From Salticus scenicus (taxonomy: Eukaryota > Arthropoda > Arachnida > Araneae > Salticidae), in NCBI GenBank assembly GCA_963930645.1, contig OZ005650.1:230164188-230228187 (forward strand): a stretch of DNA of 64,000 nucleotides, given 5' to 3'. Below are positions 45,295-55,586 of this stretch, in pieces. How positions within the stretch are numbered: position 1 is the stretch's first letter; every line of letters begins with the position of its first letter. The notes under the pieces are model-generated. The model was given only the letters and a program-made list of their open reading frames with translations, had not been told where the DNA came from and searched no databases. The translations under genes and the position numbers were made by a program.

Positions 45295-46750
45295 GGTGCA
45301 TTGGGGGATATATGTGAGAATTTCTGAGTTCATATTTAGTTCTTTTACGCTTTTCAACATTCTAACAAAATCAAAAAGCGTTTGTGATTTTGGTTTGTTT
45401 GTCTATCTTTCTGTATTTTTGCTCATTTATTCAGTAAATAATTTTAGAATATTATATTTTTGATATGTTGTTCAGGTTTACTTTGGCTCTATCATTATTG
45501 AGAATAATAAAAATAGTACTGTTTTATGCACAGAAACTCTGAAAACAATTCCGACACATTTAGGGTCTATGGGAGGTCTTTCCTTAAAGCATATTTTAAA
45601 AATTGTATATTTTGCACAAAATAACAGAATTATCATACATTATTCTGCTGTAAAATGCAGTGTTTCCTGTAGAATATAATTAGCAAAATTAATAAGTTTA
45701 TAGGGCTTTACAATCATTTTCAGATACATTATGAGATATAAGTCGAAATTGCGCATGTAAATTTTCTGTTTTGTAAAGGTTTTTTCGCCCTTTCTTTTTT
45801 CGTTGGTATTGTATGTAGAACGTATGGAAACTTTAAACGATATACAAGCTTATAAAAAAAATAATGATCCACTTCATGCTTTCCCTTTCGTAATAATAAC
45901 AATAATAATAATAAAGGTATAAAGCAAGATTTTATGAGATTTCTTTCTCCGTAATTAAAAACACTATACAGTTTAAGGCATCATCATTGAGGTAAATTTC
46001 ACTTCAGATTGAACGATATAACGGATAAAGTGTACTTGGAAAGAATTTTCTAATTTATACGAACTGCAAAACTTTTCTCTTTTATTAATTAATAAATTAG
46101 TAAAACATGTGTGATTGCTGCAATAATTGAATAAAATTATTATTATATTTTCAAATTACATAATGCAATAGTTATGTTTCATACCGTTTAAACAGTTTTT
46201 TCTATTAACCCATTATTTGCTAAACTAATTTTCAAATTTTTTCTTAATTAGTGAGTTTTATAAGTTTTAGTAAAAACTATTTAAGAATTATAACAAATTT
46301 CAAGAAATTAAGCATACTACCGCAGATCGTCTTATTTTTGGGACAGTGGCAGAATGCATTATCTAAAACTATATTTCCATTATCATATTGTCTAAAACTA
46401 TTTAAAAAAAAAAAGTTACGTCCCAAAAAAGGGACAATAAAAAATAATGAGTTAAAGTAATAAAAACAAAACACAACAACAAGAATAAATATAAATTTCT
46501 AAATATTCCATATGAATTTAAAATATTCAGTCTGGAACAAATAAAAAAGCTAACAATTTTATGAAGTTTCTTTCTTTATGATTATAGTTTTTCTATGCAA
46601 TTTTTATTGATTTTCATTAATAGTTTTCTTTCATAAAAATAACAGTGCGTGTAATTCATTTAAGCAAACCAATTAAACAGGCCTTTAGTATTTTAACTAC
46701 GATCAATTTAAAAATTTTTATTAAAAATTTTTGAAAAAAAAAAAAAAAAT
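42721..46750. other. Featureless AT-rich DNA
   Basis: About 4 kb. (TA)n runs at 43072-43102, 44949-44965 and 45263-45291 and several homopolymers. Small frames are low complexity. I see no exon-like conservation, paired termini or RNA gene. Confidence 0.5.
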
Positions 46751-46814
46751 ACATAGACTAAAAATAAATCAATTCCTTTTTAATAATAAAATTAAAATAA
46801 TAATAGTGTGTTTT

Positions 46815-46965
46815 GTTAAATCTCGCCAAACGCCAAATCGCTACCGCCGAACTTCCTCTAGGTTGCCAGCCTATGTTGCGAGCCAAAGTGCAAAGTCAAA
46901 GGCATATGGCAATTGGCAATGAGTGCTTAACATAACATTACCCGACACGCTGAAAAAAGACAGCT
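46815..46965. other. Small GC-richer patch
   Basis: About 120 bp around 46825-46960 are far less AT-rich than the surroundings (GCTACCGCCGAACTTCCTC, GTTGCCAGCCTATGTTGCG). The plus frame ends at a stop near 46920. I recognise no family; it could be a repeat fragment or a decayed exon. Confidence 0.3.
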
Positions 46966-47019
46966 ACAGAACACAGATAAGTCTCATTTTACATTATATA
47001 TATACATCAAAATCTAACA

Positions 47020-47900
47020 ATTCTATTAAGCATGTAAAAAATTCTCGAAAACTGTTTAAATTTAAAGCCAAATTAACCTAATATTTTTTTTTCAAATTTT
47101 TAAAATGTTCCATTTTGGTTTTTTCTTTTTTCCGTTAATTTTATATTATTATAGTTTAACGATAAATATATTTGAGTATTAATTTGTAGTAGAGTGATAA
47201 GTTTACTTCTTAAAAATATTTTTGTGTTTGAGAAATGAAATTTAATTTTTAGCATTTGAGCATAAAAATATTTTTAAAACATTAACTTATTAATGAATCC
47301 ACAAAAAAAAAAAAAAAATAAATAAATAAATAAATAAAATCAGATATGTTTAGATGTTATTACATTATAGTAAAATCAAGGGATAATATTAAAAATTAGT
47401 TGGCAGGAAGTTCTTAAAAAAAAAAAGAGTACGTTTCTGGAATTTTATATTTTATATTGTTTTATTTCAGCGCATATAGATGGAAAATTTATAATTTCGT
47501 AAGTCAATAACTTAAATTAAATTTTCATACATATGCATTAAAATATAATATTGTTAAGTACATTAAAATTTCTCGAAATCTACTTAAATTTACAATAGCA
47601 AAAATTTTTTTAATTTTAGTCTTTTGAAAATATTTTAGATGTACCTCTTGACAAATGTTTGTTTTAGTTTTTCATCTGTTGCGCATTATAATAATTTTGA
47701 AATAGAATCTATACACGCTTAGGAAAATTTATTCATAAGTTAATGTTTTAAAAATATTTTTATATTTAAATGCTGAAACTTGGGAATAAATTTCAGCATT
47801 CAAAAAAAATATTTCTTAAATTTTATCTATGAATGATTAATTAATAGTCAGAAATGTCTAAATTCTGTAACTAAACGTTAATAATGCACAATCGATGGAA
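47020..47900. repeat. Old dispersed AT-rich repeat, copies 3 and 4 (tandem)
   Basis: 47020-47460 and 47540-47900 are diverged direct copies with matching AAATTTCTCGAAA-like, ATTATTATAGTTTAA-like and GTTTTAAAAATATTTTT-like blocks. Both relate to 39890-40700 and 21330-21640. Class unknown. Confidence 0.4.
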
Positions 47901-48263
47901 AAATAAAATAAAACTTTGTTAAGAGGAATCTTAAAATGTTAACAGTGTCTTTAAATGTTAACAGTGTATTTTAACAATGTCTTTGTTAAAATTTACATTT
48001 AAAGTATTAAAAAAACTTTGAAATTAAAAAAAATTATTGTCATTGTCAATTTAAATAGATTTCGAGAAATTGCTTTGTATGTAATAATATTATACTTCAA
48101 TACATTTATGTAAATTTGCATAATGCTATGACAGTTTACAAAAACAAACAAACACACACACATTCACGCACACACACACAAAGAAAAAAAAAGAAGAATG
48201 AAAGAAAGAAAGTAAAGAAAAAGAGAAAAAAAAAAATAAATAAAGTACACACGTCACACAATT
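47901..48263. other. AT-rich spacer with purine and CA repeats
   Basis: A (CA)n-like run at 48151-48180 and a purine tract at 48181-48240. No gene recognised. Confidence 0.6.
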
Positions 48264-48985
48264 TTGAGGGAACATACGACCCTTAGAACTTCAAAAAACA
48301 TCGATTTAATTATAGTCTTTTTTAAAGTAAATCATTGTTAACTAAGCTTTATTGGGCATGTCTAATTGTTACCTATAAGATTAATATGTATTTTGGAATA
48401 TAATTTAAATTCTGTGGTGAATTATTTAATAATTTATGTGTTAATAATAAATGTGTTTTTTTTTTTCACCTTGCACGCAGGATACCTCTAAAACTATTTA
48501 ATATTTTTTCTTGAAATTTTCACAGATTATGTAATATATCAGATCCTTCAAACTGAAGGATAAAAACTGAACCTAAATTTGTTCCAGTTTAGGTTAAAAA
48601 AAAAAAAAGTTCAAAGATAATTTATTTTTTAATAAAATCTAAGTATCACCTGTATAAAAAAATATGGAGGTGGGGGGATACAAATTCAGTTTAAAGGATC
48701 TGATATTTTACATAATCTGTGAAAATTTCAAGAAAAAATATTAAATAGTTTCAGAGATATCTTGCGCGTAAGGTGAAAAAAAAAAAAAAAAAAAAAAAAA
48801 AACACATTTATTATTAACACATAAATTATTAAATAATTCACCATAGAATTTAAATTATATTCCAAAATACATAATAAACTTATAGATAACAATTAGACAT
48901 GTTCAATGAAGCTTAGTTAACAATGATTTACTTTTAAAAAGACTATAATTAAATCGATGTTCTAAGGGTCGTATGTCCCCTTAAA
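48264..48985. mobile_element. Long foldback element, probable TTAA target
   Basis: Termini read inward AGGGAACATACGACCCTTAG (left, from 48268) and AGGGGACATACGACCCTTAG (right, ending near 48980). TTAA follows on the right and a one-base variant, TTGA, precedes on the left. Arms of about 300 bp (48264-48575 and 48687-48985) are strongly similar, including CACCTTGCACGCAGGATA-like, TTTTCACAGATTATGTAA and AACAATTAGACATG-like blocks. The centre is non-coding. Confidence 0.85.
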
Positions 48986-49285
48986 ACGTACAAAGAACGT
49001 TCGAAGAACGATTCAAAGAACGTTTTAAAACGTTCAAAGAACGATTTTAAAACGTTCAAACAACGTTCAGGACGTTGCAAAAACGTATATGAAGAACGTT
49101 CTGAGAACGTGTCTGTAGAAACAATGGTGATGTTTACACGTGTGCAGAACGTGTTTTGTACCGTACTATTCGACGTCTTCAAGATGGACAAATAGACGTC
49201 TATAAAACGTTCAAGCTGAACGTTCATAGAACGTGTTAGTAGAACTATTTTTAAACGTTCAGAGAACGTTTCCGTGCTGCTTGGG
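48986..49285. repeat. AACGTT-rich repeat, copy D
   Basis: At least 15 ACGTT/AACGT motifs, then GTTTCCGTGCTGCTTGGG ending at 49285, the inverse of the CCCAAGTAGCA start of copies A and B. Contains the CGTCTTCAAGATGGACAAAT block shared with copy C. The minus-strand frame across it is an artefact of the repeat. Confidence 0.75.
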
Positions 49286-49410
49286 TTGCAGCTGGTAATA
49301 GTTATTTTTTTACAGTGTAGACGTCTATAACACGTTCAAAGGGAACGTTCTTAGAACGTGTTTGCAGAACAATATTTGAACGTTCAGAGAACGTTTCGAT
49401 GCTGCTTGGG
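49286..49410. repeat. AACGTT-rich repeat, copy E (partial)
   Basis: Begins with TTGCAGCTGGTAATAG and TTTTTTTACAGTG, an inverted copy of 41430-41458. It then has AACGTTC motifs and a second terminus, ATGCTGCTTGGG, ending at 49410. Confidence 0.7.
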
Positions 49411-49508
49411 GAAGCTGTCTGTAACTCCCATATTTTGGAAAGTTGCTGTATGTCAGTATTAAAAAAGAAATCTTCTAATATATTGGTGTTTTTTACTTGT
49501 AGTATATT
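49411..49508. other. AT-rich spacer
   Basis: Short stretch with no recognised feature. Confidence 0.4.
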
Positions 49509-49710
49509 TTATTTTCTACATTCATAGACGAGAACCAGAGAAATAGAGAGAATGCTATTTATCATGGCGAAAACGTCAGTTGATACTATTTTGATGTTCT
49601 TTGATATTTGCAGGAAAAATTTTATCTGAATTTTATTAAGTTTCATACAATCATATTTCGTTAGGTAACTTGCCCAGGCCACATATCCACAAGTAAATAT
49701 TTTCTTCCCT
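49509..49710 (-). CDS. Possible terminal exon of a chemoreceptor-like membrane protein
   Basis: An open minus-strand stretch of about 65 codons after an AG dinucleotide (about 49709) reads KIFTCGYVAWASYL, QIKFFLQISKNIKIVSTDVF, then a hydrophobic ending AMINSILSISLVLVYE and a stop at 49509-49511. Composition is protein-like and not low complexity. The layout FLQIS-N--I-STDVF----S-LS----L-YE recalls the last transmembrane segment of arthropod gustatory receptors, which often lies in its own final exon. The usual TY----QF ending is not present. No other exons were found, and a Helitron end lies immediately upstream. It could equally be a fragment of an unrecognised transposon gene or a pseudogene. 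Confidence 0.25.
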
Positions 49711-49721
49711 ATTATTTTATA

Positions 49722-50470
49722 CTAGCAGGCTTTGCCCGCTTCGCTGGTCACTAAATTTAAATGGAAAAGAAAAAGACGATTTTATTACCATTTTAAAAAC
49801 AGAAATATAAAAAAAAATACATTTAAGTCGTTCAAAAACTTCACTCTGTGTCCTCACTGCCTTCAGCTGGGACTTCTTTCTGGTAAGGTTTTGGGTCGTT
49901 GTCTCCAGTGTCTGCGGCAATGTCTTACCCGTGAACTTCAGTTTGGGTGTTCATTGGATGACAGTTTTGGAACGCACAGCATCGAAAAATATCGTAGACT
50001 TTTATATTTAAATCACAATTATACATAAACAACATTTTACGTACTATATATAGTATTTATGGTCAGGGCATTGTCTATATTTTATTTGATGTATTCTGTC
50101 GAACATAAAATGACAACAATTTCACAGCAATATGCTCCGTAATACAATATGCTATGAACGCTGATTAAAAGGATTTTAGACAAATAATGTTTTTGTGATT
50201 ATATATATTTTCCATTAACATTTTTATTTTTTTTATTTATTTAAATATGAATTTGAATTAATCAAATATTTGTGCCCGATAGAGTGCAAGTGCAGTCACA
50301 CACAGAAGCTCATTTATTTGTATGTTAAATTAGCATAGTGACTAATGTATAAAAAAATTAATAAATAAGTAAAACTCACGGTACACAATTTTATTTTATC
50401 TCTCACTTGACGGCTTTTTGAATTTTCGTCGCCATATAGGCAATTTTTTTTTTCTGTAAACTTTTTGTAT
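49722..50470 (-). mobile_element. Helitron-like 3' end and adjoining body
   Basis: Minus-strand hairpin GCGGGC-AAA-GCCTGC (49725-49739) is followed by TAG-T so that the element ends CTAG-T at 49722-49725. This is the classic GCGGGCAAAGCCTGCTAGT form. The body to the right includes a balanced-composition patch at 49840-49990 with an open plus frame I do not recognise. The 5' end was not located. Confidence 0.55.
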
Positions 50471-51310
50471 GAAATGGGTGAATTTTTTCAGTACCTATTT
50501 TGATAATACTTTTATCGGTTGCAACTTTTTGCTAATTTATAAGAATCCTTCGTATTCTATTTATATTTTTAATGATTTATAGGTTTAAAATAGTGTTTGT
50601 TTAAATAAACTTTCTATTTCTAAAACTGCATTTTTTTCTATAAAATTATCTGCTTAGATAAAAATAGATCATTTATGTGACTATTATTTCTGTTTCGATA
50701 CATTTTTCAGTAGTATTTTGTAATTTATTTATATTTTTGATGCACTACTTGTCTTAAAATTACTATTGCTAAATTTAAGTACTTGGCGAAAAATGTTTCG
50801 TGTACTTCAGTGCTAAAATTAAAAAATTTCCCATGAGGATTTATAAATAAAACTGATAAAATTAAAATTTTATCATTCAAAAATTTTATATTTTAGAATT
50901 TGGAGCAGTGAAGAAACGCTATGCAGTCAAATGTTACGTCATGGGCAGTTTCTTTTTTTTCCCAACAATTTGGCAGTAAAAATATAAAACATTTTTCTTT
51001 TAAAAAAGAAAAATCCCTTTAGAACAACATACTTTCGCATCATGAAATATATTAGCTCTTTATCAATACATATAATTTTTTTTTAAAGTTATAATAACGT
51101 CAATTCTTGTGAGATGCATATTTTTTCATAATTTTTTATTGTTCACGTTTAATTAAATGCATTTATTTTTATACAAAAAAAAAAAAAAAAAAAAAGGACT
51201 CGTAATATTTTTTGACAACAATTAAATTATAACGAAAATTTAAATGGCTAATATAATGCTAATATGAAGTTATTATTTTCATATTTTTATTAATTAAAAG
51301 AAAACTAATC
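50471..51310. other. AT-rich stretch, related to 58.3-58.6 kb
   Basis: About 51060-51310 shares GAAAATTTAAATGGCTAATAT and AAAAACTAATCAAA-like text with 58540-58620. Probably part of one Helitron-like family body. A tract at 51174-51195. Confidence 0.4.
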
Positions 51311-51311
51311 A

Positions 51312-51418
51312 AACATTCGAAAATCGGGCTTCGAGGTGCACAAGCACCCCTCGGAGGGCACCTTCAAGTCGAAACACGTGACTGTCCGAGTTACCGTCTT
51401 TGCGCTACGCTGTGCACA
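51312..51418. repeat. GC-rich structured block
   Basis: About 105 bases of high GC with a GAGGTGC/GGCACCTTC pair around GCACCCCTCGGAGG and a CTACGCTGTGCAC end, abutting CA and TA repeats. It looks like the end of a repeat able to fold into hairpins. I cannot assign it to a family. Confidence 0.45.
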
Positions 51419-51441
51419 CACAGACACACACACAAACATTG

Positions 51442-51442
<1 letters not shown>

Positions 51443-51480
<38 letters not shown>
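51443..51480. repeat. (TA)n microsatellite
   Basis: About 18 TA units next to a short CA repeat. Confidence 0.95.
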
Positions 51481-51483
<3 letters not shown>

Positions 51484-52293
51484 ATTATATTTTCATCATA
51501 TGAGAGTGGATATCCCAAGACTTTTAGCTAAGCACTGTGAATTAAGATAATGTAGTATACTTTTAATTTTGATCGATTTATCTGGTCAAAGAAAGTTTGA
51601 TTTCACATCTAAAAGCATCCCTCCGAGTTTAAATTATATAACGTAATTAGAACTGATAATAATACACGAGATCATCCCGGTATTCCGAAGACGCCTGGTG
51701 TTATATTGAGTAAGTACTTTGTCATCGATTTGAATTAAGTTTCAATAAAATTCTTTCAAAGGTTGGCAATAAACTAGGACAGTTAAACTGGACTCATGCT
51801 TTAAACTACAGCGAGTTTATCAGTTGACTATAAATTTGAAGTCATCCGCAATTGCTACCAAGTTATGTTACTGGATATCAATTTCTATTAATTTTTTGAC
51901 TGTGATGTGGTAGATCAAAATGCCAGACATTAATTTTAAAGACACTTTTTTGTGAAAATTATTTAGAGCGACTCAGGTTTATTAGAATGCGTATATCTAT
52001 GAAATAAGAGCAGAAAAATTACACAATGCTAGTGGGTAATGTAGAACTTTTACCAGAAGTTATATATAGGGTATTGTTCTGTCGTCAAAAATGCCTTGTA
52101 CGTCTAGGGTAATCTAAAATGTAGAGTCTAAGTTGTCCTTTTTACTTTTGCACTTCGAGAAGATTTATGATGGCACATATGCATTCAAAATTTATGTATC
52201 AAGGACTGAGATAGAATCTAAAAATTTCACCTATGTTCCAGGTATAAATCAGAAGTTTCAAACTGAATTCCTAATATATATATATATATATAG
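51481..52293. other. Intergenic DNA
   Basis: AT-rich but not simple. No open frame or paired termini recognised. Confidence 0.4.
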
Positions 52294-53095
52294 GTGTTGG
52301 ACAAAATAATGTGAACACTTTCGCCTTTTTACGTTTTGTCAAGTATCTTGAAAAGTTCTTTGGGAATCATCTTGAAACTTTGGTAGTGTAAAGAACATGT
52401 TATGCCGCATATTCTTCAGCAAAAGTTGTGTCATGAAAAGGAAAAGGGGACCTGTAAAAAATTAAACAGGAATCAAAATGTTTTGGATTACCTTGTAAAA
52501 GATAATGCTTTAAAGGCGTTTTGGCTGTAGCATGTGATTATAAGATACTTTTCTCATTATCTGTATAAAATGTTATGAGGCTACCACATATATTCATAAA
52601 AATACAACGTTTTCTTTTTCTTTTTTTTTTTTTTTTTTATTGCAAAAGCAATTTCCCCTTTTTAAATTATAACATGTAGGCTATTAGACCCAGCGCAAAA
52701 ACAGTTTTAGGAAATATGGCACACTAAATTGACACGGCATGCAGCAATCAGAATGCAAAAATGTTAAATATATTACGAAGTACGAGCTCTTTTACTAAAT
52801 AATTTTAACTACGCAAGCGAAAGCTTTCATTTACATAATTTAATAGCCAAAGGTATTGAGCAACATACATGAAAACCCAAAACAAATATCATGTAAATTC
52901 AAAACGTTACGAGAGATAGAATAAACAGAATTTAAATTCTTCTCAATGTATGTATGTATGAAAAAATACAAACATTATTTTGCGGAATTTTAAAGTTTCG
53001 ATTATTTGTAACATCTAAAATCGGTATTAATTTAATTTTCACCTAACCCGAAGATTTTTATTGGCAGGGAATTTGGCGTATTACTTTTGTCGAAC
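52294..53095. mobile_element. Possible Tc1-like remnant (weak)
   Basis: GGTGTTGGACAAAATAATGT at 52295, preceded by TA, looks like a Tc1-type terminus. A loosely similar inward end, TGTTCGACAAAAGTAATACG, lies near 53095. The match is too weak to be sure they are a pair. No transposase frame lies between them. Confidence 0.25.
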
Positions 53096-53509
53096 ATTTT
53101 ATTTTTATATTAGTTGTTTTTTAATACAATCTATATAATATTTCTCTAACATGGACCAGTTTCAATTATTTTTTGTCGAAACGATACGATACGCGAGGAT
53201 AAAAATAATAGTATTTATACATGGACAATATGTAAGCACGCGAATTTAGCTCAATGGACTAAAAAGAAAAAAATGACGACGTTTGTCTGATGATATTATT
53301 TTACGAAAAAATGTATTTTTAACAGTTGTTTCTTCAGAATCTTTGCAAGCGTCATTTTAAACCTAGCAATATTTTAAAGATATATAGAGAACTTTTGTGT
53401 CATAAATTGACTAAAAAACACAATCATAAAAAATATAATCAAAACAGGAGTTTTATTTTATTTTATTTTACTTGTTTATTTTCAAACAAAAAATAAAATA
53501 AAATAAAAT

Positions 53510-53828
53510 AAAAAGTCATCGCCAATATGGCGACAGAAATTTAAAAGGCGTACTGGGAGTCCTATATAAACTGTATCCTACTGCTAGTCGTACTGCTTGT
53601 GGAAGTATGAAAATTGGGTCGTGAACCATGAATTTTATTTGGAAACCTTTCTTTGAATGATTTTGGTTTCACTTTTGTACAGTATTAATTTAGTTTTAAT
53701 AATAATTTGGCTTCTGGAAAATTAAAATTTAATTAGGTGGTGAAATTGGTATAACATTTATGAGTTTCAAATTTTAAAGGTAAATAAGAAAAGAAATGAA
53801 GTGCAACTATTTCGCACGGGTTTGTTAG
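53510..53828 (+). mobile_element. Helitron-like 3' end and body
   Basis: Hairpin GTGC-AACTATTTC-GCAC (53801-53817) then GGGTTTGTTAG before T (53825-53829), one base off CTAG-T. The ~300 bp body is the plus-strand counterpart of 37743-38040. Confidence 0.6.
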
Positions 53829-54250
53829 TAAGTGATAAAAATTCTAGAAGATCTAGTTAATAAAAGGTTATTTATTATATATTATATATCATTATATATT
53901 AATATAAAATAAAATATAAATATATAATAATATATTTTATTATAAATTATATTGTTTCAGAAATACTTGCTGCATGAAGCTAATAAGTAAATCAATTAAT
54001 TAAAATTTCCTTGAGCATTCCGACAGGAAAAAATATTACTCAGATAATTGCTTCATGAATAAAATATCAATAATTTCTTGTAATATATTTTGATTCAATT
54101 TTTCTTTTTTAAAAAATTTTCGGATTACCGGTTTTCTTTGCTTTTATATCATTGTTTTTATATATTTACAATCATTCTGAAATAGTTATACTAATTAACG
54201 TTTTCAAATGCATATTTCATTTAATAAAGAAGCATCACAAAACTGGCGTT
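53829..54250. other. AT-rich spacer
   Basis: A TATA-rich patch at 53870-53950. No gene recognised. Confidence 0.45.
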
Positions 54251-54260
54251 GTTCAAATTA

Positions 54261-54440
54261 TTACTTACAAACTTTGAATAAACACCATAAAATGCAATAA
54301 ACTCGCATTGCCGCTTTGACTGCAGCACTCGTGCTTATTTTGTTCGCCTGATGAAGGGTCGTGTGTTTTTTCGACCCGAAACAATTGTTGCGAGTTTATT
54401 GCATTTTATGGTGTTTATTCAAAGTTTGTAAGTAATAATA
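54261..54440. mobile_element. Foldback Penelope-like terminal fragment
   Basis: The block 54261-54310 (ATTACTTACAAACTTTGAAT onwards) recurs inverted at 54387-54440, both reading outward from the ribozyme core as TTATTGCATTTTATGG. The left arm is cut at the ribozyme stem, so the structure is an inverted partial copy fused to a complete copy. The same plan is seen at 40.9-41.1 kb. Head-to-head partial copies are common at Penelope-like insertions. Confidence 0.7.
54342..54395 (+). ncRNA. Hammerhead-type self-cleaving ribozyme (Penelope-associated)
   Basis: Stem I GTTCGC/GCGAGT (54342-54347 with 54390-54395, two wobbles), core CTGATGA (54348-54354), extra A (54355), stem II GGGTCG/CGACCC (54356-54361 with 54372-54377), core GAA (54378-54380), stem III of two pairs AC/GT around AATT, cleavage triplet GTT with the scissile site after 54389. 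Every universally conserved core residue is present. The only departure from textbook hammerheads is the extra A before stem II, also present in the 41.06 kb copy. Minimal stem III type I hammerheads are a hallmark of Penelope-like retroelements, where they process or circularise the RNA. Confidence 0.82.
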
Positions 54441-54592
54441 AGCATATTTCATTTCCTAGTAACAAAACTTATAAAGCAGTACTAAATTTCAAATACATTG
54501 TACCATTTTTTTGTATTGTGTTACATTGGGCTATATACTTACAACCATTATGATATTATATTATTAACTATTTTTTTCGAATTCATAATGCA

Positions 54593-54805
54593 TTTACTTA
54601 GAGTTGTCTTGCATTGTGTGGGATTAAGACCAATTGACTGCACCAGTGTCCTAAGCCTGAGGGTGAGCGTCCCCTCCGTGGGGTCTTTCTAAGAGGTCCT
54701 AGCCCGTATTTATGAAAGTTTCGGAGAAAACCACGGTAAACTCCGAACATCTAGGCCGATGAACTCGGCCTGGGATCGAACCCAGAACCTCACGTCTGCA
54801 AGCTT
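54593..54805 (-). repeat. tRNA-related SINE, copy 2
   Basis: On the minus strand TCTGGGTTCGATCCCAGG (about 54769-54786) contains a B-box GGTTCGATCCC with its closing T-stem, followed by a conserved non-tRNA body (TTTACCGTGGTTTTCTCCG). A shorter, more diverged copy is at 32862-33014. The A-box was not clear. Confidence 0.7.
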
Positions 54806-55123
54806 TATATATTTAAAACCATTCTGGTATTGCAGTACTAATTAACAGTTTCGAATGCATTATGCATTTACTAAGAATAAATCTTATAAAGCGGTACTAA
54901 ATTTCAAATACATTATGCATTACTATGTATGTTCATTAGAAGACAGTCTATAACATACATTTAAAATTTAATAAATAACTTGTGCTAAGATTTATTCTTT
55001 GTAATTTCTTATTTCTTTCAACAATTTATTCACATTTATTAATTTTTTAATACACTTAAAAAGTATCATGAAAATACACAAAAAAATTTCAATATTTTTT
55101 AAGAAGAGGAAAAGAAAAAAATA

Positions 55124-55130
<7 letters not shown>
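54806..55130. other. AT-rich spacer
   Basis: Part of 54840-54930 repeats text from 54440-54510 (AAAGCAGTACTAAATTTCAA), a short direct repeat across the SINE. Nothing else recognised. Confidence 0.45.
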
Positions 55131-55173
<43 letters not shown>

Positions 55174-55446
55174 GCATGTATGTATACTGACATTTTCATT
55201 AACAACAGTTTTAATATTTTAAGAGATTAATTTTCTATAAATAAAATTAAGCAACTTATAACATAAAAATAAAGACAAATGTGGCTTTTAATATAATTTA
55301 AAATTGAGTTTTAAACAATTGTTTATATAAAATTTTTGACGAAAAATATATTTTAAAAATTTATATATATATATATTTTTACACTCTTATGTATAATTTT
55401 ACACACTTTAAAAAATATATATATATATAAATATATATATTTTTTT

Positions 55447-55487
<41 letters not shown>

Positions 55488-55488
55488 T

Positions 55489-55532
<44 letters not shown>
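55126..55532. repeat. Compound microsatellite cluster
   Basis: (CA)n(TA)n at 55126-55172, TA-rich runs at 55362-55440, then (CT)n 55448-55480, (CA)n 55485-55506 and (TA)n 55507-55532. Confidence 0.95.
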
Positions 55533-55537
<5 letters not shown>

Positions 55538-55544
55538 TAAGCGA

Positions 55545-55586
<42 letters not shown>

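Noticed and set aside
45290..45800. TTAA-type element starting TTAAGGTGCATTGGGGGAT
   Set aside because: No inverted partner with a TTAA flank was found within a few kilobases.
48949..49227. Minus-strand 92-codon frame rich in ERF/LFE repeats
   Set aside because: Direct product of the AACGTT palindrome repeats.
52294..53095. Confident Tc1-like element
   Set aside because: Only one clear terminus; the proposed right end matches poorly and no transposase lies between, so listed only as weak.
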